From contig CAJTZF010000002.1 in NCBI GenBank assembly GCA_910584245.1, forward strand, positions 1 through 64,000: a stretch of DNA of 64,000 nucleotides, read 5' to 3'. The position numbers and the translations under genes are program-made. The notes under the pieces are model-generated. The model was not told the origin of the DNA and did no database searches. It worked only from the letters and a program-made list of their open reading frames with translations. The stretch comes from an uncultured Eubacterium sp. (GTDB lineage: Bacteria; Bacillota; Clostridia; Lachnospirales; Lachnospiraceae). Positions 16,518 through 25,298 of the stretch are shown piece by piece (positions within the stretch are counted from its first letter, which is position 1; every line of letters begins with the position of its first letter).

Positions 16518-18677
16518 ATGAAGAAATATTTAGATGAATCCTTATCCTTTGAAGAGAGGGCGGAAGCGCTCGTATCGGAAATGACGCTGGAAGAAAAAGT
16601 GTACCAGACCCTTCACGGGGCTCCGTCCATCGACCGGTTGGATGTGAAGGCTTATAACTATTGGAACGAGGCGCTTCACGGCGTGGCAAGGGCGGGTACG
16701 GCTACGGTATTTCCGCAGGCGATCGGCCTTGCTGCTACGTTTGATGAAGATTTTTTGGAAGAGGTTGCTGTGGCAGTATCCGATGAGGGACGTGCAAAGT
16801 TCAACGCACAGCAGAAATATGGAGACTATGATATTTACAAAGGACTTACTTTCTGGTCACCGAACGTAAATATTTTCCGTGATCCGAGATGGGGACGGGG
16901 ACATGAGACGTTTGGAGAGGATCCATATCTTACGTCCAGGCTCGGTGTGCGCTTTATTGAGGGCATGCAGGGGAAGGATGAGGTTTATATGAAGGTCGCC
17001 GCCTGTGCCAAGCATTTTGCCGTGCATTCCGGTCCGGAGGATGAGAGACATAGCTTCAATGCGGTAGTTAATGAACAGGACTTGCGCGAGACTTATTTGC
17101 CGGCATTTAAGGCATGTGTTAAGGAAGCGGGCGTAGAAGTGGTGATGGGAGCCTATAACCGGACAAACGATGAGCCATGCTGCGGGAGCAAACGTCTGCT
17201 TGAAGATATTCTTCGCGGCGAGTGGGAGTTTGAGGGACATGTCACATCCGATTGCTGGGCAATCAAGGACTTTCACGAATTCCATATGGTCACATCTACA
17301 CCTGTAGAAAGTGTTGCGCTTGCGATGAACCGCGGCTGTGACCTTAACTGTGGCAATATTTATGGAAACCTTTTGAAGGCGGTCAAGGATGGACTGGTGA
17401 AGGAAGAGACGATTACGAAAGCGGTTACGAGATTATTTACAACCCGTATGAAGCTCGGTTTGTTTGATCCACAGGAAAAAGTTCCGTTTTACGCCATTGA
17501 TTACCGTGTTGTCGACTGTGAGGAGCATCGTCAGCTGAACGAGAAGGCGGCGAGAAAAAGTGTAGTTCTTTTGAAGAATGAAAATAAGCTTCTTCCGTTG
17601 GACGCATCAAAATATAAAACTATTGGCGTGATCGGGCCAAATGCCAACAACCGAAAAGCGCTTGTTGGCAACTACGAGGGTACGGCTTCGGAGTACATAA
17701 CTGTTTTGGAAGGAATTCAGGATGCAGTGGGGAAAGAGGTTCGGGTATTGTATTCACAGGGATGCCATCTGTGCAAAGACCGGATGCAGGGACTGGCGGA
17801 GGCAAATGACCGGATGTCGGAAGTTCGTGCCGTTGCGGATGCTTCGGACCTTATCGTGGCCTGTATGGGCTTAGATGCCAGTTTAGAAGGAGAAGAAGGA
17901 GACGAGGGAAACGAGTTTGCCAGCGGAGATAAGCCGAATTTAAATCTGCCAGGTCTTCAGGAAGAGGTATTAAAAGAGCTCGCAAAGACAGGAAAACCGG
18001 TTGTACTTGTGCTTTTGTCGGGAAGTGCGCTCGCTGTAACGTTTGCGGAGCAGAATATACCTGCGATTGTGCAGGGATGGTATCCAGGGGCGAGAGGCGG
18101 AAAGGCAATTGCCGATATACTGTTTGGAAAAGCTTCTCCAGAGGGCAAGCTTCCTGTCACCTTTTACCGGACGACGGAAGAGCTTCCTGATTTTAAGGAT
18201 TACTCGATGAAAGACCGCACGTACCGTTATATGAACCAGGAAGCACTATATCCATTTGGCTTTGGGCTCAGCTACACGGATTTTGAGATTACACAAGCGG
18301 GTCTCTCAAGCGAGACGATAGAGGCGGGAGGCCAGATTGCAGTTCGCGCGTCTATAAAAAATGTGGGAAGCTGTGAGGGCGCCGAGACAGTCCAGGTTTA
18401 TGTGCATGCCTGCGTAGAGGGTGCGCCGCATTATCAGCTGAAGGCATTGAAAAAAGTTGTGCTGAAGCCAGGTGAGGAGAGAGAGGTAGAACTTATTGTA
18501 AAGGACGGGGATTTCGGCCTTTACAATAAAGAAGGCGTGAAGATATTAAATGCCTGTGAATATGAAGTATTTGTTGGAACGAGCCAGCCGGACGCCAGAA
18601 GTATAAAGCTGACGGGCAGAGAACCTTTGAAATATGTAGTAAAGCACAGCGGTGATGCGATTTCGTTACCGGAGTAA
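16518..18677 (+). CDS. GH3 family beta-xylosidase/beta-glucosidase
   Basis: A 719-residue cytoplasmic glycoside hydrolase family 3 enzyme. The N-terminal (beta/alpha)8 domain opens ERAEALVSEMTLEEKVYQ and carries the nucleophile D245 in GHVTSDCWAI; KHF and the ExxxGxGHETFGEDPYL region shape the substrate pocket. The alpha/beta sandwich domain has the likely acid/base glutamate in the LEGEEGDEGNEF loop. A C-terminal fibronectin-III-like domain (about 590-690) is present. The early motif NYWNEALHGVAR is typical of GH3 xylosidases, so xylan 1,4-beta-xylosidase is the better guess given the neighbours. No signal peptide. Twelve bases separate it from the GH67 gene. Confidence 0.9.
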   Translation: MKKYLDESLSFEERAEALVSEMTLEEKVYQTLHGAPSIDRLDVKAYNYWNEALHGVARAGTATVFPQAIGLAATFDEDFLEEVAVAVSDEGRAKFNAQQKYGDYDIYKGLTFWSPNVNIFRDPRWGRGHETFGEDPYLTSRLGVRFIEGMQGKDEVYMKVAACAKHFAVHSGPEDERHSFNAVVNEQDLRETYLPAFKACVKEAGVEVVMGAYNRTNDEPCCGSKRLLEDILRGEWEFEGHVTSDCWAIKDFHEFHMVTSTPVESVALAMNRGCDLNCGNIYGNLLKAVKDGLVKEETITKAVTRLFTTRMKLGLFDPQEKVPFYAIDYRVVDCEEHRQLNEKAARKSVVLLKNENKLLPLDASKYKTIGVIGPNANNRKALVGNYEGTASEYITVLEGIQDAVGKEVRVLYSQGCHLCKDRMQGLAEANDRMSEVRAVADASDLIVACMGLDASLEGEEGDEGNEFASGDKPNLNLPGLQEEVLKELAKTGKPVVLVLLSGSALAVTFAEQNIPAIVQGWYPGARGGKAIADILFGKASPEGKLPVTFYRTTEELPDFKDYSMKDRTYRYMNQEALYPFGFGLSYTDFEITQAGLSSETIEAGGQIAVRASIKNVGSCEGAETVQVYVHACVEGAPHYQLKALKKVVLKPGEEREVELIVKDGDFGLYNKEGVKILNACEYEVFVGTSQPDARSIKLTGREPLKYVVKHSGDAISLPE

Positions 18678-18689
18678 AGGGAGGTATGC

Positions 18690-20714
18690 ATGAATTATAC
18701 AAAGTGCTGGCTTGACTGGAAACCAATTCCGGAAGAGCAGATCCGGCATTGTTATGCTTATCCCGTGCTATTAGCAGAAAGCCGGGTGGCGGATACGGCG
18801 GGTGGAGAGTATTGTCTTTCTATGGGAGAGCTGCTCGGACAGCCGGTAAAACTTGTGAAAGGTACCGGGGAGGACGATGTGCAGCCGGAACGGCCATCTG
18901 TCTTTCTGGAGGTAGATACGGAGCTTTCCGTAGACACCGGTAACGAGACTCTTGCCAGGCAGTCATTTCTTATCCGGGAGGACGGGGAACATATTAGGAT
19001 TACAGGAAAGTCAGAGAATGCGTTGCTACAGGGGGTGTTTGCGTTTACGCGCATGGTGGCCCTTGCGGAAATTGACCAAAAGCTCCCCCTGGCATGCACC
19101 CCTTCCATGCCGTTTCGGATGCTGGATCACTGGGACGATATGAATGGGAGTATTGAGCGGGGGTATTCAGGAAGGTCATTCTTCTATGATGATTATAACA
19201 TCCTTTTTAACGACCGGACAAAAATGTATGCCAGGCTGGCAGCGTCAATTGGTATCAATGCCATCGTAATAAATAATGTAAATGTCCACGAGAGGGAAAC
19301 GTATCTCATTACGGATACATATTTGTACGAAGTAAAACGCTATGCCGAATTATTTGCTTCGTATGGAATCCAGCTCTATTTGAGTGTCAATTTTGCGGCG
19401 CCGATGGAGCTCGGAGGTATTCCAGTTTCCGATCCGCTGGATGCCGGCGTGATTGCCTGGTGGGAGAAGACCGTGAAGCATTTGTATGAGGTCATACCGG
19501 AATTTGGCGGCTTTTTAGTGAAGGCGGATTCGGAAGGGCGGCCTGGTCCGTTTACATACGGACGCACGCATGCGGATGGAGCTAACATGCTGGCCCGGGC
19601 GCTTGCGCCGTACAATGGAACGGTTATTTGGAGATGCTTTGTCTACAACTGTGGCCAGGATTGGCGGGACCGGAAGACGGACCGCGCCAGGGCGGCGTAC
19701 GACCACTTTATGGAACTGGATGGCGATTTTGATGAAAACGTAATATTGCAGATTAAAAACGGTCCGATGGATTTCCAGGTCAGGGAACCGGTTTCCCCGC
19801 TCTTTGGCGGATTGAAAAAGACGAATATGATTCTCGAGGTGCAAATTGCACAGGAGTATACGGGGCAGCAAATTGATTTGTGCTATCTCGTTCCTATGTG
19901 GAAGGAGATTCTTGGATTTGACACGTACGGTGACGGCGAGGGTACGACGGTGGAAAAAGTTGTGTCCGGTGAGAGCTACCGGCAGGCCAACTGTGGTATG
20001 GCTGGCGTGACAAATACGGGAGATGATGAAAACTGGACTGGCAATGATCTGGCAGCGGCCAATCTTTACGGGTTTGGCAGGCTGGCGATGGAGCCTTCCC
20101 TTACGGCCGAACAGATCGCTTTGGAGTGGAGCCGTCTCTCCCTGTCGGATCGAGCTGACGTGACAGAAGTGGTTGTGCCTATGCTCCTTGGATCGTGGGC
20201 GACGTATGAAAAATACAATGCCCCGCTTGGAATTGGCTGGATGGTGACCCCGCATTTCCACTACGGTCCGGATGTGGACGGTTATGAGTATGACCGGTGG
20301 GGAACGTATCACCGGGCAGATTTGCACGGCATTGGCGTCGACCGGACGAGTGAGGGGACGGGGTACGTGAACCAGTACAAGGAACCGTGGCGCTCACTTT
20401 ATGCGCACATAGACACATGTCCAGAGGAACTTTTGTTATTTTTCCACCATGTTCCGTACACGTATGTTTTGAAAACGGGAAAAACGCTTATCCAGCACAT
20501 TTACGACACACATTTTGAGGGTGTGGAAGAAGTGCAGGAAATGCAGAGGCAGTGGGCGGGGCTGGAACATAAAATTCCGGACCGCGCCTTCCAGTGTGTA
20601 GCAGAACGGCTCGAACGTCAGCTTCAGAATGCAAAGGAGTGGCGCGACCGCATAAATACATATTTTTACAGAAAATGTGGTATCGGTGATGAAAAGGGAA
20701 GAACGATATATTGA
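18690..20714 (+). CDS. aguA: GH67 alpha-glucuronidase
   Basis: A 674-residue family 67 enzyme that removes (4-O-methyl-)glucuronic acid from the non-reducing end of aldouronic acids, here in the cytoplasm as there is no signal peptide. The (beta/alpha)8 domain shows FRMLDHWDDMNGSIERGYSG and GINAIVINNVNV. The family's carboxylates are visible: general-acid candidate E282 in ADSEGRPGP, and D361 (GPMDFQVREP) and E389 (AQEYTG), spaced 28 residues apart as in the characterised Cellvibrio enzyme. The C-terminal helical domain follows from about 450. AGGGAGG precedes the start. It is the diagnostic gene of the locus: its only known substrates are glucuronoxylan oligosaccharides. Confidence 0.95.
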   Translation: MNYTKCWLDWKPIPEEQIRHCYAYPVLLAESRVADTAGGEYCLSMGELLGQPVKLVKGTGEDDVQPERPSVFLEVDTELSVDTGNETLARQSFLIREDGEHIRITGKSENALLQGVFAFTRMVALAEIDQKLPLACTPSMPFRMLDHWDDMNGSIERGYSGRSFFYDDYNILFNDRTKMYARLAASIGINAIVINNVNVHERETYLITDTYLYEVKRYAELFASYGIQLYLSVNFAAPMELGGIPVSDPLDAGVIAWWEKTVKHLYEVIPEFGGFLVKADSEGRPGPFTYGRTHADGANMLARALAPYNGTVIWRCFVYNCGQDWRDRKTDRARAAYDHFMELDGDFDENVILQIKNGPMDFQVREPVSPLFGGLKKTNMILEVQIAQEYTGQQIDLCYLVPMWKEILGFDTYGDGEGTTVEKVVSGESYRQANCGMAGVTNTGDDENWTGNDLAAANLYGFGRLAMEPSLTAEQIALEWSRLSLSDRADVTEVVVPMLLGSWATYEKYNAPLGIGWMVTPHFHYGPDVDGYEYDRWGTYHRADLHGIGVDRTSEGTGYVNQYKEPWRSLYAHIDTCPEELLLFFHHVPYTYVLKTGKTLIQHIYDTHFEGVEEVQEMQRQWAGLEHKIPDRAFQCVAERLERQLQNAKEWRDRINTYFYRKCGIGDEKGRTIY

Positions 20715-20737
20715 AAATAGGAAAGGAATGAGAAAAC

Positions 20738-21814
20738 ATGGATATGACGTTGAGATGGTACGGCGAGGGAAACGACAGTGTGACGCTGGAGCAGATCCGC
20801 CAGATACCGGGAGTGACGGGAGTAATTACAGCACTTCACGATATTCCTGCGGGAGAGGCATGGACGTACGAGGATGTTAGGAAGCGCAAGAATGAAGTAG
20901 AGGCGAAAGGACTTAAGCTGGCTGGCATTGAGAGCATCAACGTACATGAGGATATCAAGATCGGCCTTCCGACGAGGGACCAGCTGATTGAGAATTATAG
21001 AAAATCTCTCGAGGCAGTGGGAAAAGCGGATATCCATCTCGTATGCTATAACTTTATGCCGGTGTTTGACTGGACGAGAACAGATCTTGCGATGCCTCTG
21101 CCGGACGGGTCCACGGCACTTGCTTATGACGCCGCCGTAATAGATGGCATCGGGGCAAACGAGATGTTTGACCGGATTGAGAAAGCCAGCGGTGGTTTTG
21201 TGATGCCGGGCTGGGAACCTAACCGCCGGGATGAAATTATGGACTTGTTTGAGAAGTACAAGGACGTTACGGCGCATAAGCTGCGGGAAAATTATAAGTA
21301 TTTTCTTGACGGCATTATGCCTGTCTGTGAGAAATATAGTATTAAAATGGCAGTTCACCCGGATGATCCGGCGTGGGATGTATTTGGTCTGCCACGCATT
21401 GTGACGTGTGAGGAGGACCTGTTAAAAATCGCCGAGCTCAATAGCAGTATATATAATGGGTTTACGCTATGTACAGGTTCCCTTGGAAGCAACCGGAACA
21501 ATAACCTTCCCGATATTATCCGAAATCCGAAAATTGCGGAGAGGATTCATTTTGCCCATATTCGGAACATCAAATATGAAAATGACAGTTTGTTCCACGA
21601 AGTATCCCATCTTTCCTCCGATGGCGATTTTGACATGTACGAGATTGTCAAGGCTTTGATTGACACGGGATTTGACGGTGTTATCCGGCCAGACCACGGG
21701 CGCATGATCTGGGACGAACAGGCGAGACCGGGTTACGGCCTGTATGACCGGGCGCTTGGCGTCGCTTATATTAATGGACTTTGGGAAGCAATTAAAAAGA
21801 GTGAGAACGCATAG
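20738..21814 (+). CDS. uxuA: Mannonate dehydratase UxuA
   Basis: A 358-residue TIM-barrel enzyme that dehydrates D-mannonate to 2-keto-3-deoxy-D-gluconate. The N-terminus MTLRWYGEGNDSVTLEQIRQ and the metal/catalytic blocks VHPDDPAWDVFGLPRI, CTGSLGSN, HFAHIRNI and RPDHGRMIWDE are those of UxuA. Length matches the family. The gene lies between aguA and uxuB and uses glucuronate released by GH67. The step before UxuB (glucuronate isomerase, uxaC) and the later kinase and aldolase are not in this window. Confidence 0.95.
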   Translation: MDMTLRWYGEGNDSVTLEQIRQIPGVTGVITALHDIPAGEAWTYEDVRKRKNEVEAKGLKLAGIESINVHEDIKIGLPTRDQLIENYRKSLEAVGKADIHLVCYNFMPVFDWTRTDLAMPLPDGSTALAYDAAVIDGIGANEMFDRIEKASGGFVMPGWEPNRRDEIMDLFEKYKDVTAHKLRENYKYFLDGIMPVCEKYSIKMAVHPDDPAWDVFGLPRIVTCEEDLLKIAELNSSIYNGFTLCTGSLGSNRNNNLPDIIRNPKIAERIHFAHIRNIKYENDSLFHEVSHLSSDGDFDMYEIVKALIDTGFDGVIRPDHGRMIWDEQARPGYGLYDRALGVAYINGLWEAIKKSENA

Positions 21815-21832
21815 TATGAATGGAGGTAAACC

Positions 21833-23446
21833 ATGAAACTGACAGATTTGCAAAAGGAGGTATCCGGCGAGTGGGAGGCGAAGGGGTACGAACTTCCGAC
21901 ATACGACCGGGAGCAGGTGAAAAAAAAGACCGTGCAGGCACCAACCTGGGTCCATTTTGGCGCCGGAAATATTTTCCGTGCATTTCCAGCTGAAATTCTT
22001 CAGCGGTTGTTAAATAAGGGAGAATACGACACAGGAATTATTGTGGCAGAAAGTTTTGACCACGAAATTATTACAAAAGCATATAAGCCATATGACAGCA
22101 TGAGCCTTTCGGTTGTGCTCAAGGCAAACGGGACGATCGAGAAAAAAGTAGTCGGAAGTGTGGTGGAAGCCCTCGTGGCGGACCAGGCAGAACCTTCGGA
22201 TTTTGCAAGGCTGGAAGAAATTTTTGAGGCCCCGTCCCTTCAGATGGTAAGCTTTACGATTACGGAAAAAGGGTACAGTATTTACGATGGAAAGGGAGAT
22301 ATACTTCCCGTCGTAGAACAGGGATTTAAAGAGGCGCCGGAGAAACAAGGCCATCTGATGGGACGGGTGGCCGCGCTCTGTTACCGTAGGTTCCGCACCT
22401 GCGGGGCGCCGGTTGCCCTTGCGAGTATGGATAATTGCTCGCACAATGGCGATAAGCTGAAAGCGGGTGTCATGGCATTTGTGGAAGCATGGGTGAAAAA
22501 TGGAATCGTGGAGAACGAGTTTGAAGCGTACATGAAGGATGACACAAAGGTGTCATTCCCCTGGTCAATGATCGACAAGATTACACCGAGACCCGATGAA
22601 AATGTGAAAGCGATGTTGGAAAAAGACGGATTTGAGCAGACAGAGCTTATTATCACAAGCCGGGGAACGTATACATCGCCCTTTGTAAATTCTGAGGAGA
22701 CGGGCTATCTCGTAATGGAGGATGCATTTCCGAACGGCAGGCCTCCGCTCGATCAGGCAGGTGTTCTGTTCACAGACCGGGAGACGGTGGATAAAGTGGA
22801 GAAAATGAAAGTTTGCACATGTTTAAATCCGCTCCATACGGCACTCGCTATCTATGGATGTCTGTTATCCCACACGTCGATTCACGGTGAGATGGAGGAT
22901 GCAGAATTGCGCGCGCTTATAGAAAAGATGTGCTATGACGAGGGGATGCCGGTCGTTGTCAATCCTGGCGTCATTGATCCAAAAGAATTTGCTGACGCAG
23001 TTTTGAATCTGCGCCTTCCCAATCCGTTTATGCCGGATACGCCGCAGCGGATTGTGACGGATACATCACAGAAGCTGCCAATCCGGTTCGGGGAGACGAT
23101 TAAGTCTTATTTGGCAAGTGACAGTCTCGAAGTGGAGGCACTCACCCTTATTCCGCTTGTTCTCGCTGGATGGTGCCGCTATCTGATGGGCGTGAACGAT
23201 GACGGGGATGTATTTGAGCAAAGTCCGGATCCTAGATTGGACGAGGTGAGGCAATATGTATCTGGCGTGACACTTGGCGGCGTCACGGACGTTCACAAAG
23301 TGTTAGAGCCGATTTTATCGGACGAGACAATTTTTGCAGTCAATTTATATGAGGCTGGTCTCGGCGGGAAGATCGAGGGCATGTTTGCCGAGCTGACTGC
23401 CGGAACGGGTGCGGTGAGGAAGACATTGAAAAAATATGTCAAATAA
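21833..23446 (+). CDS. uxuB: Fructuronate reductase (D-mannonate oxidoreductase) UxuB
   Basis: A 537-residue member of the polyol/long-chain mannitol dehydrogenase family, reducing D-fructuronate to D-mannonate with NADH. The Rossmann region starts at WVHFGAGNIFRAF (about 42-54). Family blocks in the helical C-terminal domain include CTCLNPLHTALA and the SQKLPIRFGETI stretch. ATGGAGG precedes the start and it follows uxuA by 18 bases. Mannitol- or altronate-type activity is possible in the family, but pairing with uxuA makes the mannonate assignment strong. Last gene of the sugar locus. Confidence 0.92.
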   Translation: MKLTDLQKEVSGEWEAKGYELPTYDREQVKKKTVQAPTWVHFGAGNIFRAFPAEILQRLLNKGEYDTGIIVAESFDHEIITKAYKPYDSMSLSVVLKANGTIEKKVVGSVVEALVADQAEPSDFARLEEIFEAPSLQMVSFTITEKGYSIYDGKGDILPVVEQGFKEAPEKQGHLMGRVAALCYRRFRTCGAPVALASMDNCSHNGDKLKAGVMAFVEAWVKNGIVENEFEAYMKDDTKVSFPWSMIDKITPRPDENVKAMLEKDGFEQTELIITSRGTYTSPFVNSEETGYLVMEDAFPNGRPPLDQAGVLFTDRETVDKVEKMKVCTCLNPLHTALAIYGCLLSHTSIHGEMEDAELRALIEKMCYDEGMPVVVNPGVIDPKEFADAVLNLRLPNPFMPDTPQRIVTDTSQKLPIRFGETIKSYLASDSLEVEALTLIPLVLAGWCRYLMGVNDDGDVFEQSPDPRLDEVRQYVSGVTLGGVTDVHKVLEPILSDETIFAVNLYEAGLGGKIEGMFAELTAGTGAVRKTLKKYVK

Positions 23447-23453
23447 AATATAA

Positions 23454-23499
23454 AATGTGTTCAGGCTACCGGGCATGAGAACGGCAGCCTGGATACATT
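23454..23499. terminator. Bidirectional terminator between uxuB and sigG
   Basis: A long imperfect hairpin: AATGTgTtCAGGCTaCCG (23454-23471) pairs with the arm ending at 23499, with three mismatches. On the reverse strand it is followed by a T-rich run (TTTTATATTTTATTT), on the forward strand by a short TTT. It lies between two convergent genes and probably ends both transcripts, more efficiently for sigG. Confidence 0.7.
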
Positions 23500-23516
23500 T
23501 AGTGCGTGGCTACATG

Positions 23517-24293
23517 TTATGCGAGTTCGGATTTCATAATGCCGAGCGCATTTTTTTCCAGACGTGATACCTGTGCCTGGGATATATTGATTTCTTCTGC
23601 GACCTCCATTTGGGTTTTTCCCTGGAAATACCGGAGATCTATAATATTTTTTTCCCGTTCGGGCAAGGTTTTCATCGCCTCCTGAAGTGAAATCATTTCA
23701 ATCCATGTCGATTCTTTATTTTTGGAATCGCTGATCTGGTCCATGATATAAAGTGTGTCCCCGCCCTCCGAATACACCGGCTCATAGAGGGAGACCGGAC
23801 TTTGGATCGCATCGAGTGCAAAAACGATATCTTCGGCAGGGACATCGAGTTCCCTGGCTATGTCTTCAATCGTTGGTTCGCGGTCTGTCCGTTTCATCAT
23901 CGCTTCTTTTGTGTAGATGGCCTTGTAAGCGATGTCCCGTAGGGAGCGGCTGACGCGTATGGAGTTGTTATCCCTGAGGAAACGGCGCACTTCCCCGATG
24001 ATCATAGGAACTGCGTAGGTGCTGAATTTTACATTCATTGTCACGTCAAAATTATCAATTGCTTTAATAAGTCCGATGCAGCCGATCTGAAATAAGTCGT
24101 CGATATTTTCATTTGAATTTGTAAAGCGTTGGATAATACTTAATACCAGGCGGAGATTGCCTTTAATATATGTTTCCCTTGCCTGTTTGTTTCCTTTGGC
24201 AATTTCTTTGAAAAGCTCTTCTTTTTCTTCTTCACTCAGGAGCGGGAGCTTGCTCGTATTTACACCGCAAATTTCAACTTTATATTGTGCCAT
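23517..24293 (-). CDS. sigG: Sporulation sigma factor SigG
   Basis: A 258-residue SigF/SigG-type RNA polymerase sigma factor for late forespore transcription. Region 1.2/2 includes LRLVLSIIQRF, DLFQIGCIGLIKAIDNFD and STYAVPMIIGEVRRFLRDN; region 3 has REPTIEDIARELDV; region 4 ends RYFQGKTQMEVAEEINISQA with the recognition helix. The N-terminal VEICGVNTSKLPLL peptide is a SigG hallmark. GGTGAGG precedes the start. In Bacillus the gene follows spoIIGA-sigE; here it stands alone between uxuB and a divergent ylmC-type gene. Its presence shows that the organism has a sporulation programme. Confidence 0.95.
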   Translation of the reverse strand: MAQYKVEICGVNTSKLPLLSEEEKEELFKEIAKGNKQARETYIKGNLRLVLSIIQRFTNSNENIDDLFQIGCIGLIKAIDNFDVTMNVKFSTYAVPMIIGEVRRFLRDNNSIRVSRSLRDIAYKAIYTKEAMMKRTDREPTIEDIARELDVPAEDIVFALDAIQSPVSLYEPVYSEGGDTLYIMDQISDSKNKESTWIEMISLQEAMKTLPEREKNIIDLRYFQGKTQMEVAEEINISQAQVSRLEKNALGIMKSELA

Positions 24294-24405
24294 ATCAGAT
24301 ACCTCACCGAAAGAATTTGGAATACAACCATATTTTGCTCATTAATGAATGAAATATTCTCCTGTCACATACATTTATAAAAATAATTTTTGTGTGGTTG
24401 GAACG

Positions 24406-24660
24406 ATGCGAATTTGTGATTTGAGGGAAAAAGAGGTCATTAATGTGTGTGACGGGGAACGGCTCGGCTATGTGGAAGATATGATCTTTGACTTGTGCAA
24501 GGGATGTATCAGCCATATTATTGTGCCGGGGCCATGTAAGTTTTTTGGGATCTTTGGGAGAGAGGAGGAGTTTGTCATTGAGCTGTCCTGTATACGCCAG
24601 ATTGGAGCGGATGTGATCCTCGTCGATATTTCAGTGGAACGGGCAAAAAAGAAATGTTAA
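24406..24660 (+). CDS. YlmC/YmxH-family PRC-barrel sporulation protein
   Basis: An 84-residue small protein with a PRC-barrel-like beta fold: MRICDLREKEVINVCDGERL followed by GYVEDMIFDLCKGCISHIIV and an IGADVILVDI strand. This arrangement matches the YlmC/YmxH family linked to sporulation in Firmicutes. A frame is open from 24349, but family members begin at MR(I/L)xDL, so ATG 24406 is chosen although its ribosome site (TTGGA) is weak. Divergent from sigG, with a 112-base gap that must hold both promoters; a TCATTAATGA palindrome lies at 24339-24348. Biochemical role unknown. Confidence 0.75.
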   Translation: MRICDLREKEVINVCDGERLGYVEDMIFDLCKGCISHIIVPGPCKFFGIFGREEEFVIELSCIRQIGADVILVDISVERAKKKC

Positions 24661-24692
24661 AAATACTTTACGAAACGGGGAATTTCGATTAT

Positions 24693-24759
24693 TATGATAC
24701 CAGGGTCCAAAGGTAATGCTTACATGAACAAGTATGTCTTTGGAACCCGTGGCATCATA
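24693..24759 (+). repeat. Long imperfect hairpin upstream of nrdR
   Basis: The arm 24693-24712 (TATGATACCAGGGTCCAAAG) is complementary to 24738-24759 apart from one mismatch and two single-base bulges; a 25-nt loop separates them. It is followed by TATTTTAT rather than a clean T-run. It may be a weak terminator for the upstream gene, a regulatory leader of nrdR or a copy of a dispersed palindromic element. Confidence 0.6.
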
Positions 24760-24789
24760 TTTTATGAGAAAAGGGGAGGAAGAGAAAAA

Positions 24790-25245
24790 ATGAAATGCCC
24801 ATTTTGTGGAGAAGCGAATACAAAGGTAATTGATTCGAGGCCGGCCGATGACAATAGCTCGATCCGCCGCAGAAGGCAGTGTGAGAAGTGCAAGAAACGA
24901 TTTACAACGTACGAGAAGCTTGAGACGATTCCGCTCGTTGTTATTAAGAAGGATCTGGCCCGGGAGCCGTATGACCGGTCGAAGCTGGAACAGGGCATTT
25001 TTCGTTCTTGTACGAAGCTACCCATATCGGTCGGCCAGATTATGGAATTGGTAGACAGCATCGAGACAGAAATTTTTAATCTCGGTGAAAAAGAGGTATC
25101 GAGCCAGCAGATCGGTGAAATTGTGATGGAGAGGTTAAAGCAGATGGATCCGGTAGCTTACGTCAGGTTTGCGTCCATTTACCGTGAATTTAAAGATGTC
25201 AACACATTTATGTATGAGATTAAGAAAATATTGGACAACCAGTAA
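24790..25245 (+). CDS. nrdR: Transcriptional repressor NrdR
   Basis: A 151-residue repressor of ribonucleotide reductase genes. The N-terminal zinc ribbon uses C3, C6, C31 and C34, with the DNA-contacting RRRRQCEKC segment. An ATP-cone domain (about 47-137) senses dATP/ATP (VVIKKDLAREPYDRSKLEQG). Full family length. The start follows GGGGAGGAAGAG; the upstream open frame through the hairpin is rejected. The gene stands 53 bases ahead of yifB. Confidence 0.95.
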   Translation: MKCPFCGEANTKVIDSRPADDNSSIRRRRQCEKCKKRFTTYEKLETIPLVVIKKDLAREPYDRSKLEQGIFRSCTKLPISVGQIMELVDSIETEIFNLGEKEVSSQQIGEIVMERLKQMDPVAYVRFASIYREFKDVNTFMYEIKKILDNQ

Positions 25246-25298
25246 AAGGGATGCTATACTAAAATCAGGTGGTTTTCTCCTTTGGAAAGGGGAAAGAG

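Noticed and set aside
19515..20327. Reverse-strand 270-codon frame inside the GH67 gene
   Set aside because: Antisense shadow of aguA, rich in Arg/His/Pro/Ile as expected from a complementary frame; no start signals.
20666..21358. Reverse-strand 230-codon frame across uxuA
   Set aside because: Shadow of uxuA, which has all family motifs on the other strand.
24694..24789. N-terminal extension of nrdR through the hairpin
   Set aside because: NrdR proteins begin MxCPxC; the start at 24790 has its own ribosome site, and the extension is made of hairpin sequence.
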